A DNA stretch of 64,000 nt from Flaccisagitta enflata. Its lineage: Eukaryota > Chaetognatha > Sagittoidea > Aphragmophora. A program made the position numbers and the translations under genes. Numbering within the stretch: the first letter of the stretch is position 1; every line of letters begins with the position of its first letter. A model generated the notes under the pieces. It did no database searches, had not been told where the DNA came from, and saw nothing but the letters and a program-made list of their open reading frames with translations. This document shows, in pieces, positions 11,240 to 21,930 of this stretch. The DNA is taken from positions 97,960,001 through 98,024,000 of the forward strand of contig OZ231127.1 of assembly GCA_965153355.1 (NCBI GenBank), in the 5' to 3' direction.

Positions 11240-12190
11240 CGGGAAAAAAGTCAGTCAGTCTTCGACTTTTTGACATATTTGAGAGAAACATGGTTTTCAT
11301 TTTCTTATGAGAAAGTTTCGGAACTCATCCACCTGAATGTGGCCTCCAATGAAATTGATAGGGTAAGTTTATTTGATAATTCTCTTTCATTTGGCACCAA
11401 GCAGAATGCTCTACAACAAATATTTTTTGCATTATGATTTTTTAAGAATTTATTTATAAAAAATTTAAATGATTTTTTTCAATTTTTTTTATTTTGTTCA
11501 GGGTCAATAAAGGAGTGTTTTCATGTTTGTTTGAGCATGCAAATACAAGATAACATATTAAGGAGCATAGCAGCTCATCTGTGAAGGTGTTTTTGAACAC
11601 TTTAGCTCATTTAGCTCACTTAGCTTAATCCTTTTTTTCTTATTTCAACTGAGATAGATGAATAAATATCTTAATATATATCTAATCAAGTAAATAAAAA
11701 AAAGCATGTCACTGAGCTGAGTTGCTCATTTATGAGGGTGTTTTTAAGTATTCTAGCTCATTTAACTTTCTGATTTCAAAAATGATAAATAGATAAATGT
11801 TTGGATTTGAATATGCAAATAAAAGAAAGCATATCAGTAAGCATAGCTGGTTTTCTGGTTGAGTAATTTCAAATATTTTAGTTCATCTAGTTCATTTCTC
11901 TGATTTTTAGTGCAATCAATACATACAATTGCTCTTGATTTGATTTAACAAATAACAAGGCGAAGTAGGCCAATAGGTGCGACGTGTGGATCGTTGAACG
12001 AATGCGTTACCCGACCAACCAACCGACCAACCGACCAACCAACCGACGGACACAGCCAGTTATAGAGGTGCTTTGTCACATCTAAAAAGAATTGCAGTGT
12101 CTGAAAATAAAAGTTTCATGAAAAGTGACCAATACTTATGACTTTTTTCCTCATGGCAACAGCCCCCATTACTGATAGTATGAGAGTTTA
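11240..12190 (+). repeat. Family-5 repeat with exon-like end, interrupted by family 4
   Basis: Carries the conserved open segment SVFDFLTYLRETWFSFSYEK.. to NEIDR with donor GTAAGT (about 11255-11370), then an A/T-rich region with TTAGCTCATTTAGCTCA motifs, and ends near GGCAACAGCCCCCATTACTG. Copies: 24285-25728, 31860-32710, 34255-34600, 35060-37290 and derivatives near 17.1 and 28.3 kb. Confidence 0.75.
11954..12083 (+). mobile_element. Family-4 element
   Basis: Head AACAAGGCGAAGTAGG, AATAGGTGCGACG, (GACCAACC)n, and tail stem AGGTGC..CACATCT, followed by A5. The host repeat is uninterrupted (CTAACAAAT-AAAAAGATTT) in the minus strand at about 32064-32094, so insertion left no visible target duplication. 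Confidence 0.85.
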
Positions 12191-12251
12191 GCTCAAAATT
12201 GAATCCACTACAACTTTTTGATATCTTGTAAAAATATTGTTTGATTTGTTC

Positions 12252-12387
12252 TAGGGATGTGGAAGCGGTCGATTTTAGTATCGCTTCCACCGCTTCCGCT
12301 TCCGCTTCCGCTTCCATTTTGTAGTACAAATACTAGTAGCTATCCCATCCTCCAAAACGGAAGCGGTCAATCGCTTCCACATCCCTA
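12252..12387. mobile_element. hAT-like MITE with 8-bp target duplication
   Basis: 136 bp. Terminal inverted repeats begin TAGGGATGTGGAAGCG and the perfect target duplication ATTTGTTC lies at 12244-12251 and 12388-12395. The interior is a (CTTCCG)n tract copied from the TIR motif. Confidence 0.92.
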
Positions 12388-12433
12388 ATTTGTTCAAGTG
12401 GTTTTTACATTGTTTTGATGTTTTTATCATATT

Positions 12434-12564
12434 ACTGCATGCGACTCTACAACCCGCTCTGTCCGTCTGTCGGTCGGTCCGTCAGTCCATCCGTCACGCT
12501 TAGCTTTTTTTTGCCGCTCCTGCCCACCCGCACGCGACTAAGGTAGCCGTGTATCCGGCCTTGT
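12434..12564 (-). mobile_element. Family-2 element, short
   Basis: Decayed terminal palindrome (GCATGCGACT), CTCTACAACCCGCTCTGTC, (GTCC/GTCGG)n, CACGCTTAGC, then CCACCCGCACGCGACT and GTGTATCCGGCCTTGTT. Confidence 0.8.
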
Positions 12565-12664
12565 TTTCTATTTGTCTATTTTTGTTTGTTTTCTTATTAT
12601 GCGGGCCCCGTTGTCCCTTGTCTAGACAGAATCTACAGTATGCTTTACTTCTAATAACCCAATA

Positions 12665-12990
12665 ACAAGAACTTTGGAAGACTGTCGCTCCTAAACGAAT
12701 CGAGCTACAGACTTGACCTTAGGCTCATTTTAAAGAGCTTTGTCTGCACTTTAGAATGAGCCTAAGTTGAGGTCCGTAGCTCGATTCGTTTAGGAGGTAT
12801 AGGCCTACAAAGAGGGGAGCTAACGCTTCTTTTTCACAAAAAGAAGCATAAACTTTGGAAGACTGTCGCTCCTAAACAAAAGCTACAGACTTCAACTTAG
12901 GCTCATTTTAAAGAGCTTTGTCTGTTCTTTGAAATGAGCCCAAGTTGAGGTCAGTAGCTCAATTTGTTTGGAAGCTGTGAGCTTTTAAAG
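12665..12990. repeat. Two foldback repeats in tandem
   Basis: Two copies of the ~140-bp inverted repeat also found at 3600-3740, separated by GAGGGGAGCTAACGCTTC. Both preserve TTTGGAAGACTGTCGCTCC at one end. Confidence 0.8.
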
Positions 12991-13349
12991 CAACCCTTTC
13001 AAATGGGGATTGTTGGAAACGCCATCATCTGTCGAATTTAGGGGGGGGGGGGTGCGGGTATGAGCAAAGTTTTTCCAATCACCACCAAATTTGGGAGTTC
13101 TCATCTATGATGGAAATGGTCTTATTTTCTCCGCGGGCGTCATGAGTTTTGAAAATGACACCACTTTAAGCCACCGTAGTAGGCAATTTCCACAAAAATC
13201 TTGACTGGCAGATATTAGGTGACTGAATTTGTTAACATTGTTAAAAATGTTGTAATTTTATAATGGTTGCACTTAATATCCTGAAATTTGAGGCTCAGAA
13301 TTTGATGCTCTTTTAGATTATACAAAAAGAAAATATTCTAATACTCAAA
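12991..13349. repeat. Host repeat showing empty sites; remainder unassigned
   Basis: 12991-13190 is the uninterrupted version of sequence that, in both inverted arms, is split by a family-1 B element and a mariner-like MITE (motifs GGGGATTGTTGG, ATCACCACCAAATTTGG, TTATTTTCTCCGCGGGCG). 13191-13349 is A/T-rich and shows nothing recognisable. Confidence 0.7.
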
Positions 13350-13790
13350 ATGTGTTCACCTATGTTAATTTTTATCATAATTAGAGTAACATAAGCGTAA
13401 TAGGGTGTTAACAAATTAGGACACTCCCTTCAAAAATATATATCTCCAGCTAGAATTGACATTAAAATCTGAAATTTTGCATGTAACTTGGGTTATGTCT
13501 GTACTAAAGGGGAAAAAAGAAATTTTCAATAAAACCTAACATATTGCCCTTTAAAGTATAGTATACTACCATATATCAAAATCAGAAAAATCATCATTTT
13601 GAATATATCAACTGAAACTCTGAAAGTGAAATTTTTCCATAATAAATGAAAACTGAACACTATCAAATCTTTAGTTCTTCCTTGGGGAACACAATTCAAC
13701 AAAAATAATCTATAGTTGGGTAGGCTTAATGATTTTTCATGTCTTTTTCATACTGGTTTTGAGTGTGACATCAGTGTGACATAATCAATA
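13350..13790 (+). repeat. Family-8 dispersed repeat
   Basis: Shares ~435 bp with 23785-24252 (CACCTATGTTAATTTTTATC through CATCAGTGTGACATAA). It lacks ~45 bp between two ATAAG repeats that the other copy retains. Confidence 0.8.
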
Positions 13791-14160
13791 TTGCTAGTAT
13801 CAGTACTTCCACCAGCACATTAGTAATCTTTGATTGTTGCTTTTGTAAGATATTTTGTGTATACTAAATGGTATAGGCCTGTCCGAACCTATACCAAAGA
13901 GGTATGCAGTCAAGTTGATAGTTTTGTCAGGTAAGCGTTTTATTTTGTTTGTCAATAGTAAAGGATAGTTGTGAGCAATCCGGAGTAAACACCATTGAAA
14001 GCTTGCAAGGCTTTCATCCTTTGTAAATTGGAGAATTCTGGCCTCCTTTTGTAAGGGCAATGTTGTTTCAACTTTCATAAGTATCAGTACCTTGGTAGAG
14101 AATGCCGGCGATCCCATATGGTTGTACCTCGATTCTTGCCTCTAAGGGTATGGTTTTTTA
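13791..14160 (-). repeat. 377-bp tandem repeat, copy 1, with open frame
   Basis: The minus frame 14117-13800 (105 codons) is nearly identical to those in copies 2 and 3. It contains LLRIAHNYPLLLTNKIKRLP and DRPIPFSIHKISYKSNNQ and ends CWWKY. No family is recognised. Conservation of the frame may reflect recency of duplication only. Confidence 0.75.
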
Positions 14161-14167
14161 ATTAATA

Positions 14168-14536
14168 TTGCTAGTGTCAGTACTTCCACCAGCACATTAG
14201 TAATCTTTGATTGTTGCTTTTGTAAGATATTTTGTGTATACTAAATGGTATAGGCCTGTCCGAACCTATACCAAAGAGGTATGCAGTCAAGTTGATAGTT
14301 TTGTCAGGTAAGCGTTTTATTTTGTTTGTTAATAGTAAAGGATAGTTGTGAGCAATCCGGAGTAAACACCATTGAAAGCTTGCAAGGCTTTCATCCTTTG
14401 TAAATTGGAGAATTCTGGCCTCCTTTTGTAAGGGCAATGTTGTTTCAACTTTCATAAGTATCAGTACCTTGGTAGAGAATGTCGGCGGTCCCATATGGTT
14501 GTACCTCAATTCTTGCCTCTAAGGGTATGGTTTTTT
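14168..14536 (-). repeat. 377-bp tandem repeat, copy 2, with open frame
   Basis: The minus frame 14509-14177 has 110 codons. The spacing from copy 1 is 377 bp. The right boundary GGTATGG-T6 is where a family-1 C element separates it from copy 3. Confidence 0.75.
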
Positions 14537-15261
14537 GGGCAGCGGCCCTGAAGGGGCCGATGACCTATGCTTTCACACATAGGGGAAATTTCTCCTTCTT
14601 CTTCTTCTTCTCCTCCGTCCACCCCCTTCGAAGCTCATATCCTGGCCTTGGGGCCCTAATCCTAGTCTCGAGGCCCAAATCCTAGTCTTTTGGCTCAAAT
14701 TCTAGCCCGAAGGCCCAAATCCTAGCCTAGAGGCTCAAATCCCAACCTTAAGGCTCAAATCCAAACCCTGAGGCTCAAATCTCAACCTTGAGGCTCAAAT
14801 CCCAGTCTAGAGGCCCATATCCTAGCCTCAAGGCTTAAATCTCAGCCTCAAGGCTAAAATCCCAGCCTAAAGCCTCAAATCCCAGCCTCAAGTCTCAAAT
14901 TCCAGCCTTGATGGCTGAAATCACAGCTTGGAATGTCAAATCCCATCCTCAAGCCCCAAATCACAGCCTCGAGGCACAAATCACAGCCTAGACACTCAAA
15001 TCCCAGCTTTGAGTCTTATATCCTAGCCTCAAGCCTCAAATCCCAGCCTTGAGGCTCAAATCGCAGCGTCGAGGCTCAAATCACAGCCTTGAGGCTCAAA
15101 TCGCATTATTGATGCTCAAATTCAATCCTAGAGCTTCATAACTCACTAAGCATAGGTCATCGGCCCCTTCGGGGCCGCTGCCCCTCTCACAATCATACAC
15201 CCACATATACTCACATAGGGGCAACGGGTACTGCTGACCATCTAACGCTTTTGCGACTATT
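14537..15261 (-). mobile_element. Family-1 element, subtype C, precise insertion between tandem copies
   Basis: Tail GGGCAGCGGCCCTGAAGG after T6. Inner pair GATGACCTATGCTTTCACAC and its partner, a TCTTCTTC tract, and a core of CAAATCCCAGCCTTGAGGCT units. The head GCGTTTTGCGACTATT-type end is at 15261. The junction between tandem copies 1 and 2 (T6-AATTAATATTG near 14160) is the empty site, and no target duplication is seen. Confidence 0.9.
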
Positions 15262-15579
15262 AATCAATATTGCTAGTTTCAGTACTTCCACCAGCACATT
15301 AGTAATCTTTGATTGTTGCTTTTGTAAGATATTTTGTGTATACTAAATGGTATAGGCCTGTCCGAACCTATATAAAAGAGGTATGCAGTCAAGTTGATGG
15401 TTTTGTCAGGTAAGCGTTTTATTTTGTTTGTCAATAGTAAAGGATAGTTGTGAGCAATCCGGGATAAACACAATTGAAAGCTTGCAAATCCTTCGTAAAT
15501 AGCCTTGGAAATCAGAATCTTCATTCTCCTTTTGTAAGGGCAATGTTGTTTCAACTTTCATAAAAAAAGGGGTGATTTT
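15262..15579 (-). repeat. 377-bp tandem repeat, copy 3, diverged
   Basis: The minus frame 15554-15279 (91 codons) shares the C-terminal ~75 residues with copies 1 and 2, but its N-terminal part has changed. Confidence 0.75.
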
Positions 15580-15655
15580 GTTACATAGCTGATCAAAATT
15601 TTAAGTATGAAGCAAATTCGATCCTAGGTAATGTTTTACAACAGCTTCCATCATG

Positions 15656-16152
15656 AATAGTCGCAAAAGCGTTAGATGGTCAGCAGTACCCGATGCCCCT
15701 ATGTGAGTGAATGTGGGTGTAAGGTGGTTGGTGGGGCAGCGGCCTCGAAGGGGCCGATGACCTATGCTGATTTCATTTGAGCCTGGAGGCTGAGATTTGA
15801 GCCTGGAGGCTGGGACGAGCCTAAAGGCTGGGATTTGAGCCTGGAGGCTGGGATTTGAACTTTGAGGCTGGAATTTGAACTTCACAGCTGGGATTTAAGC
15901 TTCAATGCTGGGATTTGAGCTTCAATGCTGGGATTTGAGCCTCGAGGCTGGGATATGATCCTCAAGGCTGGGATTTGAGCCTCGAGGCTGGGATATAGGC
16001 CTCTAGGCTGGAATTTGAGGCTCAAGGCTTGGATTTGCGCCTCAAGGCTAGGATTTGAGCCTCGAAGTTGGGGGGGGTACGGACGGACGGAGGAGGAGAA
16101 ATTTCTGCATATAGGAAAGCATAGGTCATCGGCCCCTTCGGGGCCGCTGCCC
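15656..16152 (+). mobile_element. Family-1 element, subtype C
   Basis: Head AATAGTCGCAAAAGCG, stem GCCCCTATGTG, GATGACCTATGCTGATTTC, a core of GGCTGGGATTTGAGCCTCGA units, (GGAC)n, GGAGGAGAAATTTC and tail GGGGCCGCTGCCC-A6. Confidence 0.85.
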
Positions 16153-16240
16153 AAAAAACAGTATAAGCCTGATAAAAAATATTTTTTTGCCTGTTATATC
16201 ATTGATTTCAGCTGGGCTGGTTTATTGTGGAAATGACATG

Positions 16241-16946
16241 TAGGACACAGGGGTGAATTTCCTTACGTCCTGGGAAGGCATATTTCAGGGCTTAAAGAAA
16301 ATTTTCCAGGATATTCAATGGAAGTTATGTATTTTCTACAATTTATTGTCATTTTTCCATGTTATTCAATGAAAATTTTATTTTTAGTCGCGTGCTACGC
16401 TTTGTCAACCCGCCGTCCGTGCTCTGTCGGTTAGTCGGAAAATGTCCATCCGTTGTTCGTCCATCCGTTTTCGGTCCGTCCGTCAGTGGTCATCCCATTT
16501 ATTTTTGGTTTTTGTCTTTTGACTCTTACTGCTTCCAAAATGATGGAGATGGCTCAAATATGGCCCCTGCCCACCCGCACGCGACTTCGGTAGCCGTGTA
16601 TCCGGCCTTGTTTTGTCAATTTTCCATGTTATCCAATTGCTATTTTGCATTTTTTTTGCATTTTTTGCTAATTTTCCATGTTATTTAATGGAAAATGTGC
16701 ATTTGTCTGTTGTTCGTAAATTTTCCATGTTATTCAATGGGAAGTTTGCAAGTTGTCATTTTCCCATGTTATTCAATGGGAAGTTTGCATTTTGACATTT
16801 TCCCATGTTATTCAAAGGAAATTTCAGAATTGAGAAGCTTTTGGGGGGGGGACATACGGATGTACAGACGTATGGAAGGACGTACGTAAGGAAATTTACC
16901 CTTGTGTCCCACAGGACATCAGCCGCTGTGGGGGCCGCTGCCCAAA
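16241..16946 (+). mobile_element. Family-1 B, head-less, carrying a nested family-2 element
   Basis: Begins at TGTAGGACACAGGGGTGAA. The core is of the TTTTCCATGTTATTCAATGG type. It ends GGGGGCCGCTGCCC-A6. A family-2 element occupies 16386-16611, and the copy at 27667-28140 is uninterrupted at that point. Confidence 0.8.
16386..16611 (-). mobile_element. Family-2 element with empty site in the duplicate segment
   Basis: AGTCGCGTGCTACGC start, GTCGG/GTCC microsatellite, CCACCCGCACGCGACTTCGG, GTATCCGGCCTTG end. The empty site at about 27820 reads TTTTATTTCTTTGTC; the filled site reads TTTTATTTTT-element-TTTTGTC. This is insertion between T residues without duplication. Confidence 0.88.
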
Positions 16947-16949
16947 AAA

Positions 16950-17040
16950 GGGGACCGACCGACGACCAATGGACGGACAGATGGACAGATGGACATAGTG
17001 GGGTGTAGAGTTACTTAGCGTGCAAGTAAAAGGAGTTGCT
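16950..17040 (+). mobile_element. Family-2/3 tail fragment
   Basis: GACCGACCGACGACC, (GGAC/GATGGACA)n, GGGGTGTAGAGTTACTTAGC: a decayed hairpin end. Repeated at 28150-28235 in the duplicate segment. Confidence 0.65.
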
Positions 17041-17148
17041 AAGGAAATATAGATTAGCAGTAATGGTGGCTATCGCGGTGAGGCAAGAAGTCTTAAGCGT
17101 TCGCCACTTTCCACCAAGCCTTTGATCTCAGTCATTGGAACAGTTTTT

Positions 17149-17352
17149 AGTTGCGTGCTACGCGACTCTACACCCCGCTCTGTCGGTCTGTCTGTCTGTC
17201 TGTCGGTCCGTCCGTCGGTCCGTCCGTCCATCACACTTTACTTCTTCGGCGTTTATGGGTTTTTTTGGCTATACCGCTCCTGCCCAAACGCTCCACTAAC
17301 CTCAAATATGGCCCCTGCACGCGACTGGGGCAGCCATGTATCCGGCCTTGTT
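17149..17352 (-). mobile_element. Family-2 element
   Basis: TTTTTAGTTGCGTGCTACGC start, (GTCTGTCTGTCC)n, CACTTTACTTCTTCGGCG, CACGCGACTGGGGCAGCCAT, GTATCCGGCCTTG end. Present in both segmental duplicates (28332-28537), so older than that duplication. Confidence 0.85.
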
Positions 17353-18211
17353 TTTATAAGATTAAATCATGAGCAATTGTTTTATTGAAAATGAACTAAA
17401 ACAGTTGATAAACAGGTATGCTTATATGCATGCTTCCCTCTGATTTTAGGCTCAAATATTTTGAAATGATCGCATTTAAAATCTGAGAAAAAAAGACTGA
17501 GCTACTGGAGCTAAGTGAGCTGAAACTTTCAAAAGCTAGACGACAAAGGCAAAGCCTAATGTCTAAAGGTTACTTTTTGGGTACAATTTTTTTCTACCGA
17601 ACAAATTTGACTTCTATTTTCCATTCTCAACATCTTTTATGTGACTAAAAATTGCTAAGAAGAAATTCTTCTGTCGATTTCTAGTCTTTGATTGTTAGCA
17701 AAAAACTATAATCAATCAAATGATTAGAGATTTTTTTTTTGAGGAATATGAATCTTGTATCAGAATTTCAAAACACAGAGATTCTAAAGATCTTCATCAA
17801 ATACTTAAAAAACTAAAACTTCTTAGTGAGTTTTTGCTAAAATCTTTTATAGAATTTTTTTTAGATATAAACATCAATTACCCGTTGTAAAATTTACCTA
17901 CTCATTCAATTTACTATCTTCAGGATTTCTTTTTCACCCATATTTAATAAAGGAACCGTGTCTTGCTGATTTTAAAAGAATGTATAAATGAACATTTTAG
18001 ATGAATGAAAGTTATGAATGAATTAATATCGTAAGCAGAGTTAGAAAATAGAAAGATTTTTTTACCTTACTAACCTTTACAACGTGCTCGCTCACTGCAC
18101 TCTAAACGCTCACGTACACGTCGATGATCGATTGGCTACACGGTTTACAAATGCCCCACCTATAAAAATTTATTTAAGTTAATGAAGCGTCTTTGTCAGA
18201 CATTCACCCCA

Positions 18212-18262
18212 GAGAGAGAGAGAGAGAAGAGAAGAGAAGAGAAGAGAAGAGAAGAGAAGAGA

Positions 18263-18330
<68 letters not shown>
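18212..18330. repeat. (GA)n / (GAGAA)n polypurine tract
   Basis: Purine-only tract that ends exactly where a family-1 C head begins. Confidence 0.95.
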
Positions 18331-18334
<4 letters not shown>

Positions 18335-18876
18335 GTCGCAAAAGCGTTAGATGGTCAGCGGTACCCGTTGCCCCTATGTGAGCATATGTTGATGTGTGAT
18401 GGTGAGAGGGGCAGCGGCCCCGAAGGGGCCAATGACCTATGCTTAGTAGGTTTTGAGCCTCGAGGCTGGGATTTGAGCCTAGAGGCTAGAATTTGAGCCT
18501 CGAGACTGGAATTTGAGCCTCGCGGCTGGAATTTGAGCCTCGAGGCTGGAATTTGAGCCTTTAAGCTAGGATTTGGGCCCTGAGGCTGGGATTTTAGCCT
18601 CAAGGCTGGGATTTGAGCCTCAAGGCTGGCATTTGAGCCTCGAGGTTGGGATTTGAGCCTCAAGGTTGGGATTTGAGCCTCGAAGCTGGGATTTGAGCCT
18701 CGAGGCTGGGATTTGGGCCTAAAGGCTAGGATTTAGGCTTAAAGGCTAGGATTTAGGCCTCAAGGTTGAGATATGAGCTTCGAAGGGGGTGGACGGACGG
18801 AGGAGAAGGAGAAGAAGAAGGAGAAATTTGTCCTGTGTGAAAGCATAGGTCATCGGCCCCTTCGGGGCCGCTGCCC
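18331..18876 (+). mobile_element. Family-1 C, first unit of head-to-tail array
   Basis: Complete: AATAGTCGCAAAAGCGTTAG head, CAATGACCTATGCTTAG, a GGCTGGGATTTGAGCCTCGA core, GGAGAAGGAGAAGAAG, tail GGGGCCGCTGCCC at 18876. A short (GA)n follows. Confidence 0.88.
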
Positions 18877-18916
<40 letters not shown>

Positions 18917-18918
<2 letters not shown>

Positions 18919-19443
18919 CAAGTCATCCAAGGATCGCACATGGTCAGCGGTACCCGATGCCCTGCTTGGAGTGATTAGCTGAAGAGGTGGAGTGAGAGCA
19001 AGGCAGCGGCCCCAAAGGGCCGATGTCCTGTAGGTCACAGGGGTGAATTTCCATACGTCCTGAGAGGGCATATTTGGGGTAATTTTCCGTGATATTCATT
19101 GGGAATTTTGCATTTTTTTCAATTTTTTTTCAATTTGCCATGTTATTTAATGGGAATTTGAGGCTTGAGAGGCTGGGTTTGAGGCCCAAAAGGCTGCATC
19201 TGAGGCCCAAGAGGCTGGATTTGAGGTTTGAGAGGTGGGATTTGAGGCCTGAGAGGTGGGATTTGAGGCCTGACAGGCTGGATTTGAGGCCTGAAAGGCT
19301 GGATTTGAGGTCTGAGAGGCTGGATTTCAGGCCTGAGAGGCTTGAGAAGCTTCCAAGGGGGACGTACGGACATATGTACGGACGTACATAAGGAAATTCA
19401 CCCCTGTGTCCTACAGGACACCGGCCCTTTGGGGCCGCTGCCC
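18917..19443 (+). mobile_element. Family-1 B, second unit of array
   Basis: Head AACAAGTCATCCAAGGATCG, CCGATGTCCTGTAGGTCAC, a core of GGCCTGAGAGGCTGGATTTG units, (GTACGGAC)n, tail ending CTGCCC at 19443. Confidence 0.88.
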
Positions 19444-19449
19444 AAAAAC

Positions 19450-19711
<262 letters not shown>

Positions 19712-21321
19712 AACAGGTCGCTCTAGTGTCATATGGACAGCGGTTCCCGTTGCCCCATTGTTATTCATTGTTATAAAAAAAGAATGAGGTTAATGGGGCA
19801 GCGGCCCCGGAGGGGCCGATGACCTATGATTCCACATAGGGCAATTTATTTTTCTTTTGATGGTGCTACCTTTTTTTTTCATTTTCATTCTAAGTTCTAT
19901 CTAATCACTTGCTAAGCGGAATTTAGGTTAACACAAATTCAGCTTAAAGAGCTACACTTTGCCATTAAGGCTCCTTCCCAGTTGCATAATATCCCTCATC
20001 TATTTATATATTGCCCTAGTCCATTAATATTACTAGTCCATTAGTATTACTGTCTGATTTTAGGCCTGATAGGGCTTTTTGGGCAGCGGCCCCGAAGGGG
20101 ACGAAGTCCTGTAGAATACAGGGGACTTTCGTTCGTTTGTTTGTCCGTTCGTTCGTTCGTTCGTCCCCCCCCAGGCCCTCTCAGGCCTGAAATCTGCCCT
20201 CTCAGGCCTGAAATCTGCCCTCTCAGGCCTTGAATTTGCCCTCTCAGGCCTGAAATTTGGCCTTCAGGCCTTGAATCTGCCCTCTCAGCCTGAAATTTGG
20301 CCTTTCAGGCCTGAATCCTGTCCTCTCAGGCTTTAAATCCGCCCTCTCAGGCCTAAAATCTGCCCTTGCAGATTCCAGGCCTGAAAGGGCAGATTTCAGG
20401 CCTGAGCGGGCAGATTTTAGGCCTGAGAGGGCAGATTTCAGGCCTGAGAGGGCCTGGGGGGGGGGGCGGACGGACAGATGGACGGACAAACAAACGAACG
20501 AAAGTCCCCTGTGTTCTACAGGACTTCGTCCCCTTCGGGGCCGCTGCCCTGCCTCTCATTCGGATTTACAACCATGCAAAGCATTGCAACGGGTATCGCT
20601 GACCACGTATTGCCCTTGGGCGACCTGTTAGGGCTAGAAGAGCTGATTAGATGGCTGATTTCATGCTTGGGAAAGCTGAATAGAATACTGGAAGAGCTGA
20701 TTTGAGCCCCTAAGGGGTTCATTACTTACCAGAAAAGGCTGATTAGAGGGCTGATTTGAGGCCTGACTAGGTTGATTTGAGGCCTGAGAGGGCTGATTTC
20801 AGGCCTGACCAGGCTGATTTGAGGCCTGAGAGGGCTGATTTCAGGCCTGAGTAGGCTGATTTGAGGTCTGAGAGGGCTGATATCAGGCCTAAGTAGGTTG
20901 ATATGAGGCCTGAGAGGGCCCTTTAAAGGCCTGAATAGGCTGATTTGAGGCCTGAGAGGGCATATTTCAGGCCTGAGTAGGCAGATTTGAGGCCTGAGAG
21001 GGCTGATATCAGGCCTGACTAGGCTGGTTTGAGGCCTGAGAGGGCCATTTTCAGGCCTGACTAGGCTGATTTGAGGCCTGAGAAGGCCATTTTCAGGCCT
21101 GAGTAGGCTGATTTGAGGCATGAGAGGGCCATTTTCAGGCCTAAGTAGGCTGATTTGAGGCATGAGAGGGCTGATATCAGACCTGAGTAGGCTGATTTGA
21201 GGCCTGAGAGGGCTGATTTCAGGCCCAGAATAGCTCGGGGGGGCGGGGACACCGCAAGACGGAGAAACGAAATTGCCCTATGTGGAATCATAGGTCATCG
21301 GCCCCTCCGGGGCCGCTGTCC
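19712..21321 (+). mobile_element. Family-1 subtype E, third unit, with nested A element
   Basis: Head AACAGGTCGCTCTAGTG, stem GCCCCATTG, and GATGACCTATGATTCCACAT near 19820. The matching inverted segment ATGTGGAATCATAGGTCATC lies near 21275 and the tail ends CTGTCC at 21321. The core is of GGCCTGAGTAGGCTGATTTG type. 19850-20040 is A/T-rich and unlike the core. A nested subtype-A element is at 20081-20629. Confidence 0.8.
20081..20629 (-). mobile_element. Family-1 A nested inside subtype E
   Basis: Complete reverse-orientation A element. Flanks GATAGGGC-T5 and AGGGCTAGAAG place the insertion at a T-run/A junction within the host core. Confidence 0.85.
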
Positions 21322-21883
21322 AACTAGTCATCCAAGGATCGCACATGGTCAGCGGTACCCGATGCCCTGCTTGGAGTGATCAAGTGAGGTAGTGGAGAGA
21401 GAGCAGGGCAGCGACCCCAGAGGGCCGATGTCCTGTAGGACACAGGGGGGAATTTCGAGACGTCCTGAGGTATATTAGGTCTGAGAAGTTGGATAGAGGT
21501 CATTGAAGGCGGTTTTGAAACCTGGAGGGCAGAATTAGGTTCTAAAGAGTAGATTTGAGGTTTGAGGGGCAGACTTGAGGCCCAGAGGACAATTTTGAGG
21601 CCCAAAGAGCTGATGTGAGGCCTGGAGGGTGGATTTGGGGTATGGAGGGCTAATTTGAGGTCTGGAGCGCAGATATGAGGTCTGGAGAGCTGATTTAAGG
21701 TCTCAAGGGCTAAATTGAGGTCTGAAAGGGCTATTCAGCCTATTCTGATGGCTCAGAGGGCCAAAATCAGGCCTGAGAGAGCAAAATTGAGGCCCCTGGG
21801 GGGGGACGGACGGAAGGACGGACGGACGTCTCAAAATTCCCCCCTGTGTCCTACAGGACATCGGCCCTTTGGGGCCGCTGCCC
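21322..21883 (+). mobile_element. Family-1 B, fourth unit of array
   Basis: The head AACTAGTCATCCAAGG starts immediately after the tail of the preceding element. The core is GAGGTCTGGAGGGCTAATTT, then (GGAC)n and tail GGGGCCGCTGCCC. Confidence 0.88.
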
Positions 21884-21930
21884 AAAAAGGAAGGTTGGGG
21901 GGAAGGAAGGAAAGGAGGGAAAAGAAAGAG

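Larger units (their letters stand above)
15580..18185 (+). repeat. Segmental direct duplication, copy 1
   Basis: Matches 27075-29372 from GTTACATAGCTGATC to CCCCACCTATAAAAA. It differs by a complete C head (missing in copy 2) and by an extra family-2 element at 16386-16611. 17355-18180 is A/T-rich with no gene seen. Confidence 0.88.

Noticed and set aside
18080-18150. Possible tRNA or small RNA gene near CACGTACACGTCGATGATCG
   Set aside because: No cloverleaf, and no A-box and B-box at proper spacing could be traced; the segment is repeated at 29270-29340 within a duplicate.
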